NCBI RefSeq assembly: GCF_900187045.1
Contig: NZ_LT906453.1
Location: forward strand, 2,356,001 to 2,420,000
Length of the DNA: 64,000 nucleotides
Origin: Dermatophilus congolensis
Lineage (GTDB): Bacteria; Actinomycetota; Actinomycetes; Actinomycetales; Dermatophilaceae
Direction: 5' to 3'
The notes beneath the pieces were generated by a model, which worked only from the letters and a program-made list of their open reading frames with translations, had not been told where the DNA came from and did not search any database. Below are positions 9,313-20,623 of this stretch, in pieces. Numbering within the stretch: position 1 is the stretch's first letter; each line of letters starts with the position of its first letter. A program made the translations under genes and the position numbers.

Positions 9313-10073
9313 GCCCGTCCCTCCTTGAAGTGGGCCAGGGGCCGGGTGACGGACTCAGCGGTGCGGCGGGGAGTGAAATCTCCGCGCTGTTCGCGTAGTT
9401 CGTGCACAGCTTCGGCGTTCTCCTGAGCCCAACGCTGTTGTCCGGGAGTTGCTTCGGTGACGCGGCCGCGGAAGTAGTCGCGTTCTTCCATGCCTTCAGC
9501 CATGGGGTGCGGCGCTGTGAGCATGCCTTCTTGCAGGGGTGCGAGGAGGTCTTGTTTTTCGTAAATGAGGTCTTCGCGGTTGCTGTCAGCGAGCTCGTAG
9601 TAGGTCGTCATGGTCAGCGCGCGGGTGGGGCAAGCCTCGATGCACAGTCCGCACAGGATGCAGCGAAGATAGTTGATTTGGTAAGTGCGGCCGTAACGCT
9701 CTCCTGGGGAGAACCGTCCGGTGCCACCTTCTTCCAAGGGGGTGTCATCGTTGTCTGCGCCCTCAACGAAAATCGCGTCTGCGGGGCAAGCCCACGCGCA
9801 CAGTTCACAGCCGACGCATTTCTCGAGTCCGTCAGGGTGGCGGTTGAGCTGATGACGGCCGTGCCACCGAGGCGGCATCGTGTTTTTCACTTCGGGGTAC
9901 TCCACGGTGTCCCGTTTGTGGAACATCGTTTTGAAGGAGACGCCGAAGCCAGCTACGGGTGCGAATAGGTCGGCAAGGAGACTTTTTCTTTCCTGCTCGT
10001 CGCGTTCGGGGCCCCGGTATGGGGCGACGTCGCCTGATCCGCGGGGGGCGGGGGTGCTGTCGGCCACGGTCAT
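9309..10073 (-). CDS. nuoI: NADH-quinone oxidoreductase subunit I, two [4Fe-4S] clusters
   Basis: A 254-residue ferredoxin-like subunit of the peripheral arm. Two cluster-binding motifs are visible: [12 protein letters not shown] near residue 88 and [12 protein letters not shown] near residue 137, which hold clusters N6a and N6b feeding NuoB. A variable N-terminal 40 residues and a long charged C-terminal tail flank the core. It overlaps both neighbours (nuoH upstream, nuoJ downstream) by 4 bp. Confidence 0.97.
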   Translation of the reverse strand: MTVADSTPAPRGSGDVAPYRGPERDEQERKSLLADLFAPVAGFGVSFKTMFHKRDTVEYPEVKNTMPPRWHGRHQLNRHPDGLEKCVGCELCAWACPADAIFVEGADNDDTPLEEGGTGRFSPGERYGRTYQINYLRCILCGLCIEACPTRALTMTTYYELADSNREDLIYEKQDLLAPLQEGMLTAPHPMAEGMEERDYFRGRVTEATPGQQRWAQENAEAVHELREQRGDFTPRRTAESVTRPLAHFKEGRA

Positions 10074-11446
10074 GCCTCCTGTCGAGGATTGTCGGAGGGT
10101 GTTTCAGTGCCGCGGGTGCCAGCGGTGAGGCTGGGGTCCGGGGTGCTGGTGCGAGCGGGTTCGCGTAGTCGCTGTCCAGGCAGCGGCGGGACGGGGTATC
10201 CACCAGCGAAGGGGTCGATCTCCGCAGGTGGGGTTTGGCGCTGGGTTTGTTCGGCTCGTCTGACGTCCCACATCCAGGCAGCGCCTAGTGCCAGCACCGC
10301 AACGACCGCGACCACCACTGTGGTGGCGAGCATGGTGTTCTCGCCGAGGAAGTTGCGCTGGGCGGCGCGTAGGAACGCCACTGCAAGGACCCACAGAATG
10401 GTGGCGGGGATAAGGATCTTCCACCCGAAGGTCATGAATTGGTCATACCGGACGCGGGGCAGGGAGCCACGCAGCCAGAAGAAGTAGAAGATGAAGAGCC
10501 AAATTTTGATGGTGAACCAGAGCACTCCCCACCAGCCAGTGTTGAAGTAGCCGTCACCAATCGCAGCGATTCCGGGAGGTGCTGCTGGCCCGCCGAGGAA
10601 CAAGGTGGTAGCCAGTCCTGCGGCGGTGAACATGTTGACGTACTCGCCCAGGAAGAACATCCCGAACCCCATGCCGGCGTATTCGGTGTGGTAGCCACCG
10701 ACGAGTTCACCTTCACCTTCAGCAAGGTCGAAGGGTAGACGGTTTGTTTCGCCAACCATCGTGATCGAGTACACGACGAACGAGAAGATCGCCGGGATGA
10801 TGAACCAGACGTTCTGCTGCGCCGCCACGATGGATGAGGTCGACATTGACCCTGCGTAGAGGAACACAGCAATGAGGGATAGCCCCATCGCGATCTCGTA
10901 GGAGACGACCTGAGCTGTGGAGCGGATACCACCCAACAGGGGGTATGGGGACCCAGAGCTCCACCCCGCTAGCACGAATGCGTAAGCAGAGATGCCAGCG
11001 GCAGCCAGGACAAGCAGGGAGGAAACCGCCGAGTCAGTCAGTTGTAGCGGTGTGGTGAATCCGAAGACCTCGACAGTGCCACCAATCGGGATCACAGAGA
11101 ACGCGATGAAGCAGCAGGATCCGGCGATGATGGGAGCGAGGTAGTAGGTCTTTTTGTCGGCGGCTGCGGGAACGATGGTTTCTTTCCACACAAGTTTGAA
11201 ACCGTCGGCGAGGGTTTGCAGTACTCCCAGCGGCCCGAATCTGTTGGGGCCGGGGCGTTGCTGCATGAAACCCAGGACACGTCGCTCGGCCCAAATCACG
11301 ACGACAACTTGCAGCAGCAAGTAGACGAAGATCATCAAAGCTTTGATGAACGACATCCACAAGGGGGTGTCGCTGAAGTCAGCCACGGGCTGTTCGAGCG
11401 CGTGCAGCGCACCGGCCTGGAGCGCGAGACCGGGCATGGAGGTCAT
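10070..11446 (-). CDS. nuoH: NADH-quinone oxidoreductase subunit H
   Basis: A 458-residue membrane subunit that forms the quinone chamber together with NuoB and NuoD. Conserved stretches are [34 protein letters not shown] and [14 protein letters not shown]. Roughly 60 extra hydrophilic residues at the C-terminus, rich in Pro, Thr and Arg, are absent from the E. coli protein (325 residues). The start overlaps nuoG by 4 bp. Confidence 0.97.
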   Translation of the reverse strand: MTSMPGLALQAGALHALEQPVADFSDTPLWMSFIKALMIFVYLLLQVVVVIWAERRVLGFMQQRPGPNRFGPLGVLQTLADGFKLVWKETIVPAAADKKTYYLAPIIAGSCCFIAFSVIPIGGTVEVFGFTTPLQLTDSAVSSLLVLAAAGISAYAFVLAGWSSGSPYPLLGGIRSTAQVVSYEIAMGLSLIAVFLYAGSMSTSSIVAAQQNVWFIIPAIFSFVVYSITMVGETNRLPFDLAEGEGELVGGYHTEYAGMGFGMFFLGEYVNMFTAAGLATTLFLGGPAAPPGIAAIGDGYFNTGWWGVLWFTIKIWLFIFYFFWLRGSLPRVRYDQFMTFGWKILIPATILWVLAVAFLRAAQRNFLGENTMLATTVVVAVVAVLALGAAWMWDVRRAEQTQRQTPPAEIDPFAGGYPVPPLPGQRLREPARTSTPDPSLTAGTRGTETPSDNPRQEA

Positions 11447-13929
11447 GCCACACCTTCCTTTCCGGCTGTGGCCGGTGTGGGCTCAGCGGATTTGGGTTCG
11501 CCAGCGGCCAGGTGGACTACGTCTCCTGCGCTGGCGCCGAGCATGGTGTGGACTTGGGAGCCGCCAGAGTTAGCGGGAACCCAGACCACGTTGTCGACCA
11601 TGTCGGTGACGATGAGGGGTAGTTCGATGGAGCCGGTGTCGGTGGAGATTTTGATGTAGTCGCCGTCAGTGACTCCGAAGGTGCTGGCGGTTCCTGCCGA
11701 TAGTCGGGCGACGGTGTCGCGGGCGGTGTCGGCGAGGAAGGGGTCGCCGTCCTGCATGCGGCCAAGGTCGAGCAGTTGTCGCCAGGTCGCGAGGATGGCG
11801 TCGCCAGCAGGGATGCGGTTCAGGCCGATGGGTGCCACGGCGGGGAATGGTGCGCGGGGGCCGCTCCACGGGTCGAACTCGGCTAGCTCGTTGCGGACCA
11901 GTTCGAGAGTAGCGGTGCCGATTTCGTGGCCCATTTCGGTGGCGAGCATGTCTAGCACCCGGTGGTCTGCCATGTGTCGGCTGTTCAGGGATGCCTGTGT
12001 TTGGCGCGGGCGTCCTTCCCAGTTGACGAAGGTGCCGTTGCGTTCTGCGATAGCCGATACGGGGAAGACCACGTCGGCAAGGTCGGTGACGTCGCTGCGG
12101 CGGATTTCCAGCGAGACGACGAAGGCACGTTCCATGGCGGTACGAGCCACATCTGTCTCTGGCAGGTCAGCGAGCTCAACCCCACCAACAAGGAGAGCAT
12201 CGAGTTCACCGTGAGCGGCGGCGCGGAGGATCTGGCCGGTTGAGCGTCCAGGGTTGGTTGGCAGTTTCGTGATCTGCCAGACGTTCTGGACAAAGGAGCG
12301 GGCGATGTTCTCCAGAATGGGGCGGCCACCTGGAAGCACAGAGCCCAACGCTCCAGCTTCAAGTGCGCTGCGTTCTCCGGCACGGCGTGGAATCCAGGCC
12401 AGGCGGGCTCCGATTTTGTCGGCGAAGGCACGCACTGTCGATAGCGCGCCGGTCACGCCTGCGAGGCGTTCACCGACAAGGATGATCGCGTCCTTGCTCA
12501 TAATGTCGGCATATTTGCCTAGGTCCGGGTGCCCGGTGCTCATCGCCTCGATCACCTCGGCCTCAGTGCCGGGGGCCGCTTCGATGAGTGTGCCGAACAT
12601 CTTTTCAAGGCCGCGTGAGGCGAAAGGCGCGATCGAGTAGACCTTGAGGCCTTTCTTGCGGGCCGCTTTACGCAGCCGCAGGAAAACCATGGGGCATTCG
12701 TCTTCTGGTTCAAGACCAACCAGCAGCACTGAGGTGGCGTTTTCCAGGTCGGTGTAGGTGAGGGCGCCTTCGGCTGGGCAGCGACCAGCGATGCTGGAGG
12801 CTAGGAAATTGCTTTCCTCCTCGCTGGTCTGCCTGGCTCTGAAGTCGATGTCATTAGTGCCGGCCACCACTCGCGCGAATTTCCCGTATGCGTAGGCATC
12901 TTCGCGGGTGAGTCGGCCACCGGGCAGGATCCCAGCGCCACTGCGTCCCAGCGCAGCAGACAACCCATCGGCTGCCACAGCCAACGCTTCAGGCCAGCTC
13001 GCTTCACGCAACTGTCCAGAAGCATCACGAACCAGCGGGTACTCGATGCGGTCTGAAGCAGCGCCGTATTGGAATGCCCAGCGCCCCTTGTCGCAGTTCC
13101 ATTCCTCATTAACCACCGGATCATTTGCTGCCATGCGACGCAACACCACACCTCGACGGTGGTCGGTGCGCTGCGCGCAGCCAGCTGCGCAGTGCTCACA
13201 TGTGCTCGGCGTAGACACCAGGTCAAACGGCCGTGACCTGAACCGGTACATGGCACCAGTCAAAGCACCTACCGGGCAGATCTGCACCGTGTTGCCGGAG
13301 AAGTAGGACTGGAACGGCTGGTCCTGGAAAATACCGATCTGTTGCTGCGCGCCTCGCTCAACCAAAGCGATGAACGGGTCACCGGCGATCTGGTCAGAAA
13401 AACGCGTACAGCGTTGGCACAGCACGCACCGTTCGCGGTCCAGCAGCACCTGTGCAGAGATACCGACAGGTTTGGAATAAGTGCGTTTGATGTCGGTGAA
13501 CCGGGAAACAGGCCGGCCGGTAGACATTGCCTGGTTCTGCAGCGGGCACTCCCCGCCCTTGTCACAGACTGGGCAATCCAGCGGGTGGTTGATGAGCAGG
13601 AACTCCATCACACCTTCCTGCGCTTTTTTGGCTACAGGGGAGGTCTGCTGGGTTTGGACTTCCATGCCCTCCATCACCGTCATGGTGCAGGCGGCTTGGG
13701 GTTTAGGCATTTTGCGGACTTCGCCGTCGCGGCCTGGCATGGCCACGTCAACAAGGCACTGACGGCAGGCACCGGCAGGGTCAAGCAGTGGGTGGTCGCA
13801 GAACCGTGGGATTTCAATCCCGACTTGTTCGGCTGCACGAATAATCAGGGACCCCTTGGGGACGCTCACCTCGACGCCGTCGATTGTCACAGTGACGTTC
13901 TCGACGCCTGCAGTGTTCTGGGCTGTCAT
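11443..13929 (-). CDS. nuoG: NADH-quinone oxidoreductase subunit G
   Basis: An 828-residue peripheral-arm subunit. In order it has a [2Fe-2S] ferredoxin domain ([19 protein letters not shown]), a His/Cys [4Fe-4S] motif around [17 protein letters not shown], a further cluster motif [10 protein letters not shown], then a molybdopterin-oxidoreductase-like domain containing [10 protein letters not shown] and lacking obvious cofactor-binding function, as is usual for NuoG. It passes electrons along the cluster chain toward NuoI. It overlaps nuoF and nuoH by 4 bp each. Confidence 0.97.
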   Translation of the reverse strand: MTAQNTAGVENVTVTIDGVEVSVPKGSLIIRAAEQVGIEIPRFCDHPLLDPAGACRQCLVDVAMPGRDGEVRKMPKPQAACTMTVMEGMEVQTQQTSPVAKKAQEGVMEFLLINHPLDCPVCDKGGECPLQNQAMSTGRPVSRFTDIKRTYSKPVGISAQVLLDRERCVLCQRCTRFSDQIAGDPFIALVERGAQQQIGIFQDQPFQSYFSGNTVQICPVGALTGAMYRFRSRPFDLVSTPSTCEHCAAGCAQRTDHRRGVVLRRMAANDPVVNEEWNCDKGRWAFQYGAASDRIEYPLVRDASGQLREASWPEALAVAADGLSAALGRSGAGILPGGRLTREDAYAYGKFARVVAGTNDIDFRARQTSEEESNFLASSIAGRCPAEGALTYTDLENATSVLLVGLEPEDECPMVFLRLRKAARKKGLKVYSIAPFASRGLEKMFGTLIEAAPGTEAEVIEAMSTGHPDLGKYADIMSKDAIILVGERLAGVTGALSTVRAFADKIGARLAWIPRRAGERSALEAGALGSVLPGGRPILENIARSFVQNVWQITKLPTNPGRSTGQILRAAAHGELDALLVGGVELADLPETDVARTAMERAFVVSLEIRRSDVTDLADVVFPVSAIAERNGTFVNWEGRPRQTQASLNSRHMADHRVLDMLATEMGHEIGTATLELVRNELAEFDPWSGPRAPFPAVAPIGLNRIPAGDAILATWRQLLDLGRMQDGDPFLADTARDTVARLSAGTASTFGVTDGDYIKISTDTGSIELPLIVTDMVDNVVWVPANSGGSQVHTMLGASAGDVVHLAAGEPKSAEPTPATAGKEGVA

Positions 13930-15239
13930 GAGGACATGCCCTCCTTCATGAACAGAACGGATCGCTGCGGCGGGAACGAGACGTCAACCGGGGTGGTCAT
14001 GGCCATCTCGAACTCGTCGCGGAAGTGTTTGATGCCGGACAGAACCGGTGTGGCGGCGGCGTCGCCGAGGGCGCAGAAAGAACGGCCAGCGATGTTGCTC
14101 GCGATGTCTTCGAGCTTTTCGATGTCGCCGGGCTGGCCTTGCCCTTTCTCCAGGCGCGTCATGATCTGTTGCAGCCAGTACGTGCCTTCACGGCAGGGGG
14201 TGCATTTGCCGCATGACTCGTGGGCGTAGAAGTCGATCCAGCGGGAGACCGCTTTCACTACCGAAACAGTCTCATCGAATACCTGCAATGCACGGGTACC
14301 CAGCATGGATCCAGCGGCCGAGACCTGTTCATAATCCAGCGGCACATCGAGGTGCTCGGGAGTGAACAGTGGTGTCGAGGAGCCCCCAGGAGTCCAGAAC
14401 TTCAGCTCGTGACCGGCGCGGATTCCACCTGCCATGGTGAGTAGTTCCCGCATGGTGATGCCATACGGTGCTTCGAACTGACCTGGCCTGGTGACGTGGC
14501 CAGAGAGGCTGAAGATACCGACACCTTTGCTTTTCTCTGTACCGAACTTGGCGAACCAGTCCGCCCCATGCAGGAAAATCGGTGCCACTTGGCTGATGGT
14601 CTCCACGTTGTTGACCACGGTGGGGCGGCTGTACAGACCAGCAACCGCAGGGAACGGGGGCTTGAGACGGGGTTGTCCGCGGCGCCCTTCCAAGGAGTCC
14701 AACAGCGCTGTTTCTTCACCACAGATGTAAGCACCAGCACCGGCGTGCACAGTGATGTCGAGATCGAAACCGCTGCCCATGATGTTTTTGCCCAGCAGCC
14801 CGGCTGCGTAGGCCTCTTGCACAGCATTCATCAGGCGCCGGTAAACGTGCACGACCTCACCGCGCAGGTAAATAAACGCGTGGTGGCAGTTAATGGCGTA
14901 AGAGGTGATCGCCATACCTTCCACGAGCACGTGGGGGGTGGCCATCATGAGCGGCACGTCTTTGCAGGTACCTGGCTCGGACTCGTCCGCATTGACCACG
15001 AGGTAGCGGGGGCCGCCGTCATCAGGAGGCAGGAATCCCCATTTCATACCTGTGGGGAACCCCGCTCCCCCACGGCCACGTAGACCGGAATCTTTCGCCT
15101 GTTGAACGAGGTCTTCACGGCTAAGTGCGAGGGCTTTACGCAGCCCCTCATATCCCTCATGTCGCTGGTATGTTTCCAGCGTCCACGACTGTGGTTCGTC
15201 CCAGTATCGCGAGAGGACGGGGGTGAGTTGTGTACTCAT
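13926..15239 (-). CDS. nuoF: NADH-quinone oxidoreductase subunit F, NADH/FMN site
   Basis: A 437-residue flavoprotein that oxidises [17 protein letters not shown] forms part of the NADH/FMN-binding fold, [19 protein letters not shown] is the second conserved Gly-rich stretch, and [13 protein letters not shown] holds the N3 [4Fe-4S] cluster. Length and motif order are standard. Start and stop each overlap a neighbour by 4 bp. Confidence 0.98.
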   Translation of the reverse strand: MSTQLTPVLSRYWDEPQSWTLETYQRHEGYEGLRKALALSREDLVQQAKDSGLRGRGGAGFPTGMKWGFLPPDDGGPRYLVVNADESEPGTCKDVPLMMATPHVLVEGMAITSYAINCHHAFIYLRGEVVHVYRRLMNAVQEAYAAGLLGKNIMGSGFDLDITVHAGAGAYICGEETALLDSLEGRRGQPRLKPPFPAVAGLYSRPTVVNNVETISQVAPIFLHGADWFAKFGTEKSKGVGIFSLSGHVTRPGQFEAPYGITMRELLTMAGGIRAGHELKFWTPGGSSTPLFTPEHLDVPLDYEQVSAAGSMLGTRALQVFDETVSVVKAVSRWIDFYAHESCGKCTPCREGTYWLQQIMTRLEKGQGQPGDIEKLEDIASNIAGRSFCALGDAAATPVLSGIKHFRDEFEMAMTTPVDVSFPPQRSVLFMKEGMSS

Positions 15240-15964
15240 GCCTGTCCTTCCTTAGAGCTGGTCGTGTCTGCCCAGCCGTGTTCCTTGGCATATTTCAGAC
15301 CGCGTAGCGAGTTCTCTCCGGCGCCGACTCCTTCATCAGCACGCCCATCTGGGAATCCTGCCAAAACGCGGGACACTTCTTTGAAGGAACACACCTTTGC
15401 GGCGCCGCGAGTGGGGCGGATTTCTTTACCGGCGCGCATGTCATCAACCATGGCCACAGCTGATTCGGGCGTTTGTGCGTCCATGAACTCCCAGTTGGCC
15501 ATCACCACGGGGGCATAGTCGCAGGCCGCGTTGCATTCGACTCGTTCAAGAGTGATGCGTCCATCTTCGGTGGTTTCGTCGTGACCGATGCCCAAGTGCT
15601 CAGAAACGCGATCGAAGATGGCGTCTCCGCCCATCACAGCGCATAGCGTGTTGGTACAGACACCAACGGTGTACTCCCCGTTGGGGTGGCGTTTGTACTG
15701 TGAGTAGAAGGTGGCCACGCCGCTGACTTCGGCGGGGGTGAGTTCGGTCATCTCGGCCGCGAACCGGATCCCCTCGGGTGAAACGTATCCGTCGACACTT
15801 TGCACCAGGTGCAGCAGCGGCAGAAGCGCGGATCGTTTACTCGGGTAGCGGCCAAGGATTTGCGCTGCATCGGCGCGCAGCCCAGCAAGGGTGTCCTCGC
15901 TCCAGCTTGCGTCATCCGTTGCAGGTTGGGTGCCGTAGTTCGGCTGGTCCCAGTTTTTACTCAT
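15236..15964 (-). CDS. nuoE: NADH-quinone oxidoreductase subunit E, [2Fe-2S]
   Basis: A 242-residue thioredoxin-like [2Fe-2S] subunit that partners NuoF. Cluster ligands are in [13 protein letters not shown] and [12 protein letters not shown]. The helical N-terminal part includes [14 protein letters not shown]. About 70 residues beyond the core (after VMANWEF) form a hydrophilic C-terminal tail seen in other actinobacterial versions. Overlaps nuoD and nuoF by 4 bp. Confidence 0.96.
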   Translation of the reverse strand: MSKNWDQPNYGTQPATDDASWSEDTLAGLRADAAQILGRYPSKRSALLPLLHLVQSVDGYVSPEGIRFAAEMTELTPAEVSGVATFYSQYKRHPNGEYTVGVCTNTLCAVMGGDAIFDRVSEHLGIGHDETTEDGRITLERVECNAACDYAPVVMANWEFMDAQTPESAVAMVDDMRAGKEIRPTRGAAKVCSFKEVSRVLAGFPDGRADEGVGAGENSLRGLKYAKEHGWADTTSSKEGQA

Positions 15965-17334
15965 CGGTCCACTCCTCCCAGCACCGGGTCAATGGAGGCC
16001 AGCGCCACAACGGCGTCCGCCAGGTATCCGCCCTCGATCATCACCGCGGCGGCTTGCAGGTTGTGGAAGGCAGGGTCTCGGAAGTGAGCCCGGTAGGGGC
16101 GGGTTCCTCCGTCAGAGGCCAGGTAGGCGCCGAGTTCGCCCTTGGGTGACTCAACGGGCCGGTAAGCCTGACCGGCGGGCACCCGGAACCCTTCGGTGAC
16201 GATCTTGAAGTGGTGGATGAGCGATTCCATCGATTCGCCCATGATTTCGCGGATGTGTTCCAGGCTGTTGCCTTGCCCGTCAGCGCCAACCGACAGCTGT
16301 GCAGGCCACGCGATTTTTTTATCGGCGATCATGACTGGCTGGCCTTCGGTGGCGCGTAGCCGGTCGATGCATTGGCGCAGAATCTTGATGGATTCTTTGA
16401 TTTCGTTCAGTCGTACGCGCAGTCGACCGTATGCGTCAGCGGTGTCCCATACGCAGATGTCGAAGTCGTAGTTTTCATAACCGCAGTACGGGTCAGCGCG
16501 GCGCAGGTCCAGTGGGTATCCAGCCGAGCGCAGGATGGGGCCAGTGACGCCCAATGCCATACATCCGGCCAGGTCGAGCACGCCGACGTTTTCGTAACGC
16601 CCCTTGAGGATGGGGTTTTCCAGGGTGAGGTCTTCGAGCTCTTTCTCTGCGCGGATCAGCTCTGGCAATTCGCGTTCAAGGAGAGCCTGCCAGTTACTGG
16701 GGAGGTCTTGAGCCACACCACCGGGACGGATGTAGCCGTTGTTCATACGCAGACCAGTGATGGCTTCGATGACGCGCAGGCATGATTCACGGCCACGGAA
16801 ACCAATTTCCATGACCGTTGTGGCACCCAGCTCTAGCCCACCGGTGGCCACAGCAACAAAGTGTGAACTGATCCGGGTGAGTTCCATCATCATCACGCGG
16901 ATGTCGCTGGCGCGGGCGGTGATTTGGTCTTCGATCCCCAGGAGCCGCTCAGTGCCCAGGCAGTATGTCGTCTCCTGGAACAGTGGGGTCAGGTAGTCCA
17001 TGCGGGTGCATAGCGTCACGCCCTGTGTCCAGGTGCGGAACTCCATTGTTTTTTCGATACCGGTGTGCAGGTATCCGATCCCGACGCGGGCTTCGGTGAC
17101 TGTTTCGCCATCGAGTTCGAGAATCAGGCGCAGCACGCCGTGAGTCGAGGGGTGCTGCGGGCCCATGTTGACGACGATGCGTTCGTCGCTGTGTTCCATG
17201 GCCTCTTGGGTGAGCTGGTCCCAGTCACCCCCGACTGCGTTGATGAGGTAACCGTCAGCGTTATCGGACGCTGCACCTGAAGCGCGCACATCACCGCGCA
17301 TGACGTCAGCGTTTTCACTCGTGTTGGTGGTCAT
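15961..17334 (-). CDS. nuoD: NADH-quinone oxidoreductase subunit D
   Basis: A 457-residue 49-kDa-type subunit that lines the quinone-binding site with NuoB. Conserved segments include [31 protein letters not shown] and [15 protein letters not shown]. The hydrogenase-like fold has lost the nickel Cys ligands, as in all NuoD. A 50-residue variable N-terminus precedes the core. One base is shared with the nuoC stop. Confidence 0.97.
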   Translation of the reverse strand: MTTNTSENADVMRGDVRASGAASDNADGYLINAVGGDWDQLTQEAMEHSDERIVVNMGPQHPSTHGVLRLILELDGETVTEARVGIGYLHTGIEKTMEFRTWTQGVTLCTRMDYLTPLFQETTYCLGTERLLGIEDQITARASDIRVMMMELTRISSHFVAVATGGLELGATTVMEIGFRGRESCLRVIEAITGLRMNNGYIRPGGVAQDLPSNWQALLERELPELIRAEKELEDLTLENPILKGRYENVGVLDLAGCMALGVTGPILRSAGYPLDLRRADPYCGYENYDFDICVWDTADAYGRLRVRLNEIKESIKILRQCIDRLRATEGQPVMIADKKIAWPAQLSVGADGQGNSLEHIREIMGESMESLIHHFKIVTEGFRVPAGQAYRPVESPKGELGAYLASDGGTRPYRAHFRDPAFHNLQAAAVMIEGGYLADAVVALASIDPVLGGVDR

Positions 17335-18071
17335 CAGTTGTACGACCTCCGCTGGTCTGGGGGTGGTGTGGTTGCGCCTTTGTACTCGACAGGAATTCCG
17401 CCCAGCGGGTAGTCCTTCCGCTGGGGGTGGCCCGGCCAGTCGTCGGGCATAAGGATGCGGGTCAAGGCCGGGTGGCCATCGAAGATGATCCCGAAGAAGT
17501 CCCAGGTTTCACGCTCGTGCCAGGTGTTGGCGGGGTACACCTCGACGATGGAGGGAATGTGGGGGTCGCTGTCGGGGCAGGTCACTTCAACCCGGATGCG
17601 GCGGCATCCATGCGTGATGGAAGTGAAGTGGGTGACGGCGTGCAGTTCACGTCCCGTCTCTTGCGGGAAGTGGACACCGTTGACTCCACCGCACAGTTCA
17701 AACCGCAGCTCGGGAAAGTCACGGAGTTGCCGGGCCACAGCGAGCAGGTGCTCGCGGCGCACCATCACGGTCATTTCGCCGCGATCGATCACAACCGCTT
17801 CGATTGCTTCCTCATACGAGGGCCCACCTGCTTGACGCAGTGCCTCAGCGAGCGCGTCGGCGACGGTGTCGAACCAGCCGCCGTATGGCCGGGGTGAGGG
17901 GCCGGGGAACAGTTTCGGTGTGATGAGCCCGCCATACCCGGAGGTGTCACCGGTGCTGGCGTGGAACATGCCCTGCCGTTGGCCTCGCTTGAGCGGACCG
18001 TATTGGTCTTCAGTGCGAGTGGGGAGGTTCTCCTCGTCGGTGAGGGCACCGTGGGGGGTGTTCTCCGTCAT
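17334..18071 (-). CDS. nuoC: NADH-quinone oxidoreductase subunit C
   Basis: A 245-residue 30-kDa-type subunit. The signature [29 protein letters not shown] is recognisable in part (key residues W, ER, D, G, F, H, L, RI, DDW), and the protein ends with [18 protein letters not shown]. The N-terminal 60 residues are a variable Gly-rich extension typical of actinobacteria. NuoC is a separate gene here, not the NuoCD fusion of enterobacteria. Overlaps nuoB by 4 bp. Confidence 0.96.
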   Translation of the reverse strand: MTENTPHGALTDEENLPTRTEDQYGPLKRGQRQGMFHASTGDTSGYGGLITPKLFPGPSPRPYGGWFDTVADALAEALRQAGGPSYEEAIEAVVIDRGEMTVMVRREHLLAVARQLRDFPELRFELCGGVNGVHFPQETGRELHAVTHFTSITHGCRRIRVEVTCPDSDPHIPSIVEVYPANTWHERETWDFFGIIFDGHPALTRILMPDDWPGHPQRKDYPLGGIPVEYKGATTPPPDQRRSYN

Positions 18072-18661
18072 GCCAACAGCCCCTTACGTTCGGATAGTGG
18101 TGTGGCTGCCATTGCTTCTTCTTCGATACGGCGAGCCAGTTCGCGTTTAGTCGCTGGGGAGAAGTGCGGGGTGCGCAGGCTCTGCGCGTGCAGTTTGAGG
18201 ATCGCGTCGAAGAGCATCTCGGGTCGAGGTGGGCATCCTGGTAGGTAGATATCGACCGGGACGATGTGGTCCACGCCTTGCACGATCGCGTAGTTGTTGA
18301 ACATGCCACCGGAGCTGGCGCACACGCCCATGGAGATGCACCATTTCGGCTCGGGCATCTGGTCCCATACCTGGCGGACGATGGGCGCGAATTTTTGGCT
18401 CACGCGACCAGCGACGATCATCACGTCGGCCTGTCGTGGTGTGGCGCCGAAGCGCTCCATCCCGTAGCGGGCGATGTCGTAGTCCGGGGCGCCAGCCATC
18501 ATCATTTCGATAGCGCAACAAGCCAAACCGAACGTGGCAGGCCACATTGAGTGCTTCAGCAGGAAGCCACCGATTTGGTCCAGCTTGCCGATCTGCACGC
18601 CCGCAGGCAGTTTCGAATCGGCCCATGCCCGGTAGGGCGTCATTCCGTCAGTTTTAGCCAT
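18068..18661 (-). CDS. nuoB: NADH-quinone oxidoreductase subunit B, cluster N2
   Basis: A 197-residue subunit that carries the terminal [4Fe-4S] cluster N2. The tandem Cys pair is in [11 protein letters not shown], with the other ligands in [15 protein letters not shown] and LPGCPPRPE. It delivers electrons to quinone at the interface with NuoD and NuoH. The start codon begins 1 base after the nuoA stop. Confidence 0.98.
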   Translation of the reverse strand: MAKTDGMTPYRAWADSKLPAGVQIGKLDQIGGFLLKHSMWPATFGLACCAIEMMMAGAPDYDIARYGMERFGATPRQADVMIVAGRVSQKFAPIVRQVWDQMPEPKWCISMGVCASSGGMFNNYAIVQGVDHIVPVDIYLPGCPPRPEMLFDAILKLHAQSLRTPHFSPATKRELARRIEEEAMAATPLSERKGLLA

Positions 18662-18662
18662 A

Positions 18663-19022
18663 TCAGTCCCACTCCAGTCCGCCGCGGCGCCAGATGAATA
18701 CGTAGGTGATGAGAATCGATGCCACGAAAAGCACGATCTCGATGAGGGCGAACAGCCCTAACTGGTCAAAGGCGACCACGAACGGGAACATGAACAGCAC
18801 CTCGACGTCGAAGATGATGAACAGCATCGCCGTTGTGTAGAACTTCACCGGCACACGCCCACCCTGCTCTGCGTGCGGTGACGGTTGAATACCGCATTCG
18901 TATGACTGCAGCTTTGCTGCGTTGTACCGCTTGGGTCCTAAAAGCTGGAACCCAAACACGGAAAAAGCCGCGAACGCGATACCGAGGAAAAAGAAGAACA
19001 GGATCGGCACATAAGGGTTCAT
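18663..19022 (-). CDS. nuoA: NADH-quinone oxidoreductase subunit A
   Basis: A 119-residue membrane protein with three helices and the conserved loop [12 protein letters not shown] plus [20 protein letters not shown]. It is the first gene of the 14-gene nuo operon, and AGAGGGGA lies upstream of its ATG. The 186 bases to the preceding gene should hold the operon promoter. A TTGAAA box is visible about 45 bases upstream, but I see no convincing matching -10 element. Confidence 0.97.
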   Translation of the reverse strand: MNPYVPILFFFFLGIAFAAFSVFGFQLLGPKRYNAAKLQSYECGIQPSPHAEQGGRVPVKFYTTAMLFIIFDVEVLFMFPFVVAFDQLGLFALIEIVLFVASILITYVFIWRRGGLEWD

Positions 19023-19208
19023 GGCGTGCCATCCCCTCTCTGATCATGGTGGGGCGAGTGTTTTCAACGGCGGGACCCGTACCAGTGGGTGACGCCTCAA
19101 GGGCTGGAAGGCCGTCGCTGGGACCCGTCCTCATGCTCCATGGGTGCGGGAGCTTGGGCGGATGACGGCAGGCGGCATCACTCTTATCTTAGAGATTCAC
19201 AGGGATTT

Positions 19209-20519
19209 TCATGCCGAAGGCGTCAATCGCGTCAAAGCTTCAATGACGCGGTCGGTACGTACACCCCCGTGAGGTTCACGAATATTGGCCATGACCTTCA
19301 ACAAGATCTTCATCAAGGAGGTTCGCGGCAGCCCATATTTGATACCGAAACGCATCACTTCGGGGTGTCCGATCAGGGCAGCGAAGTATGTTCCGAGCAT
19401 GAACTGCCCTCCCAGATGAGCTTTCATCCGGTCAGGGTAAGTAGAGAGCACCCGGTTACGTTGCTCAGCGGTAGGACGCGCGATAGCTTGCGCAACTATC
19501 TCCGCAGCCATGCGACCAGACTCCATCGCATAGTCAATTCCTTCACCGTTGAACGGGCTCACCATCCCACCGGCATCACCGATAAGCAGCAGACCGTCCT
19601 CATACAACGGCGACCGGTTAAACGCCATCGGTAACGCCGCGCCTCGCACCGGGGTCGTCATCGTCTCAGGAGTGAACTCCCATTCAGCAGGCATGCTGGC
19701 CACCCAGCGCTGCATCACATCTTTGTAGTCGACTTTCCCGAACGCTGGGGAAGAATCCAGCATCCCCAACCCCACATTCGCGGTTCCGTCTCCCAAGGGA
19801 AAAATCCACCCATACCCCGGCAACAAAATGTCCCGGCTACGCGGGTTGTCGCGGTTTTCTTTCACCTTCAGCTCAACCCAAGACTCCATGTAGTCGTCGT
19901 CATGGCGAGGAGTGCGGAAATACGTACGCACCGCCACCCCCATCGGCCGGTCATCACGACGCTCACGCCCCACCGAAATCGCCAAACGGCTGCTATTGCC
20001 ATCAGCAGCGATCACAACCGGCGCCCGGAACACCACCCGCTCCCGCGTGGCCCGCCCCGACTCATCCATCAACTTAGCTTCAACACCCACCACCGTGCGC
20101 CCATCAGCGCCAAGCACCGGGCCAGTCACGTTATGCCGCTCTAGAAGACGCGCACCCCGTCCCACAGCGTGGCGAGCCAGCATCTCATCAAAATTCATGC
20201 GCGCCCGCGTCAACCCATACGAAGGAAAAGACGGCACATCATCAGGCCAATCCAGCTCCAACCGATGCCCACCACCAATAATCCGCAACCCGCGGTTACG
20301 AATCCACCCATCCTCAAGCCGCGTCGGCACACCCAAATCGATGAGTTGACGCACCGCCCTGGGGGTCAACCCATCACCGCAGATCTTGTCCCGAGGAAAA
20401 GCTGCCTTCTCCAGCAGAACTACATCTAGCCCCGCCGAGGCCAAATACGCTGCCGCGGTCGAACCCCCTGGGCCCGCCCCAACAACGATGACATCAACAT
20501 TTTCACCGGCCGTACTCAC
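19209..20519 (-). CDS. geranylgeranyl reductase family flavoprotein, probable menaquinone side-chain reductase
   Basis: A 436-residue FAD-dependent reductase. The dinucleotide-binding motif VDVIVVGAGPGGSTAAAYLA is at the N-terminus, FPRDKICGDGLTPRAV is the family's Cys-containing segment and LLIGDAGGMVSPFNGEGIDY is the second FAD motif. Mycobacterial MenJ, from the same family, saturates one isoprene unit of menaquinone; the neighbouring men and prenyl synthase genes favour that role here over chlorophyll or archaeal lipid reductions. I chose the GTG at 20519 because it overlaps the stop of the upstream microprotein (GTGA) and has GTGGGAG at good spacing. A longer frame to 20561 exists. Confidence 0.88.
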   Translation of the reverse strand: MSTAGENVDVIVVGAGPGGSTAAAYLASAGLDVVLLEKAAFPRDKICGDGLTPRAVRQLIDLGVPTRLEDGWIRNRGLRIIGGGHRLELDWPDDVPSFPSYGLTRARMNFDEMLARHAVGRGARLLERHNVTGPVLGADGRTVVGVEAKLMDESGRATRERVVFRAPVVIAADGNSSRLAISVGRERRDDRPMGVAVRTYFRTPRHDDDYMESWVELKVKENRDNPRSRDILLPGYGWIFPLGDGTANVGLGMLDSSPAFGKVDYKDVMQRWVASMPAEWEFTPETMTTPVRGAALPMAFNRSPLYEDGLLLIGDAGGMVSPFNGEGIDYAMESGRMAAEIVAQAIARPTAEQRNRVLSTYPDRMKAHLGGQFMLGTYFAALIGHPEVMRFGIKYGLPRTSLMKILLKVMANIREPHGGVRTDRVIEALTRLTPSA

Positions 20520-20623
20520 TGCTCCCACCCGGGTGAGACTAGCGGCTCGCCGCACAGGCAATCGAATTGCGGTACATACACGTGAGCACCATTACACGAC
20601 CTACATAACAGCCACGCAGACAT
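20516..20623 (-). CDS. 35-residue cysteine microprotein, zinc-knuckle-like, coupled to menG
   Basis: A 35-residue frame starting MSAWLLCRSCNGAH and ending CLCGEPLVSPGWEQ. Four Cys lie as CxxC (7, 10), 11 residues, then CxC (22, 24), which resembles a small zinc knuckle. The start is strongly supported: its ATG shares the last base of the menG stop (TGATG), with GGGGTGA upstream, and its TGA stop overlaps the GTG of the downstream flavoprotein (GTGA). So it sits as a translationally coupled link between two menaquinone genes. I do not recognise a family. It may be a metal-binding accessory factor or a translational relay peptide. It is too short for most gene finders. Confidence 0.6.
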   Translation of the reverse strand: MSAWLLCRSCNGAHVYVPQFDCLCGEPLVSPGWEQ

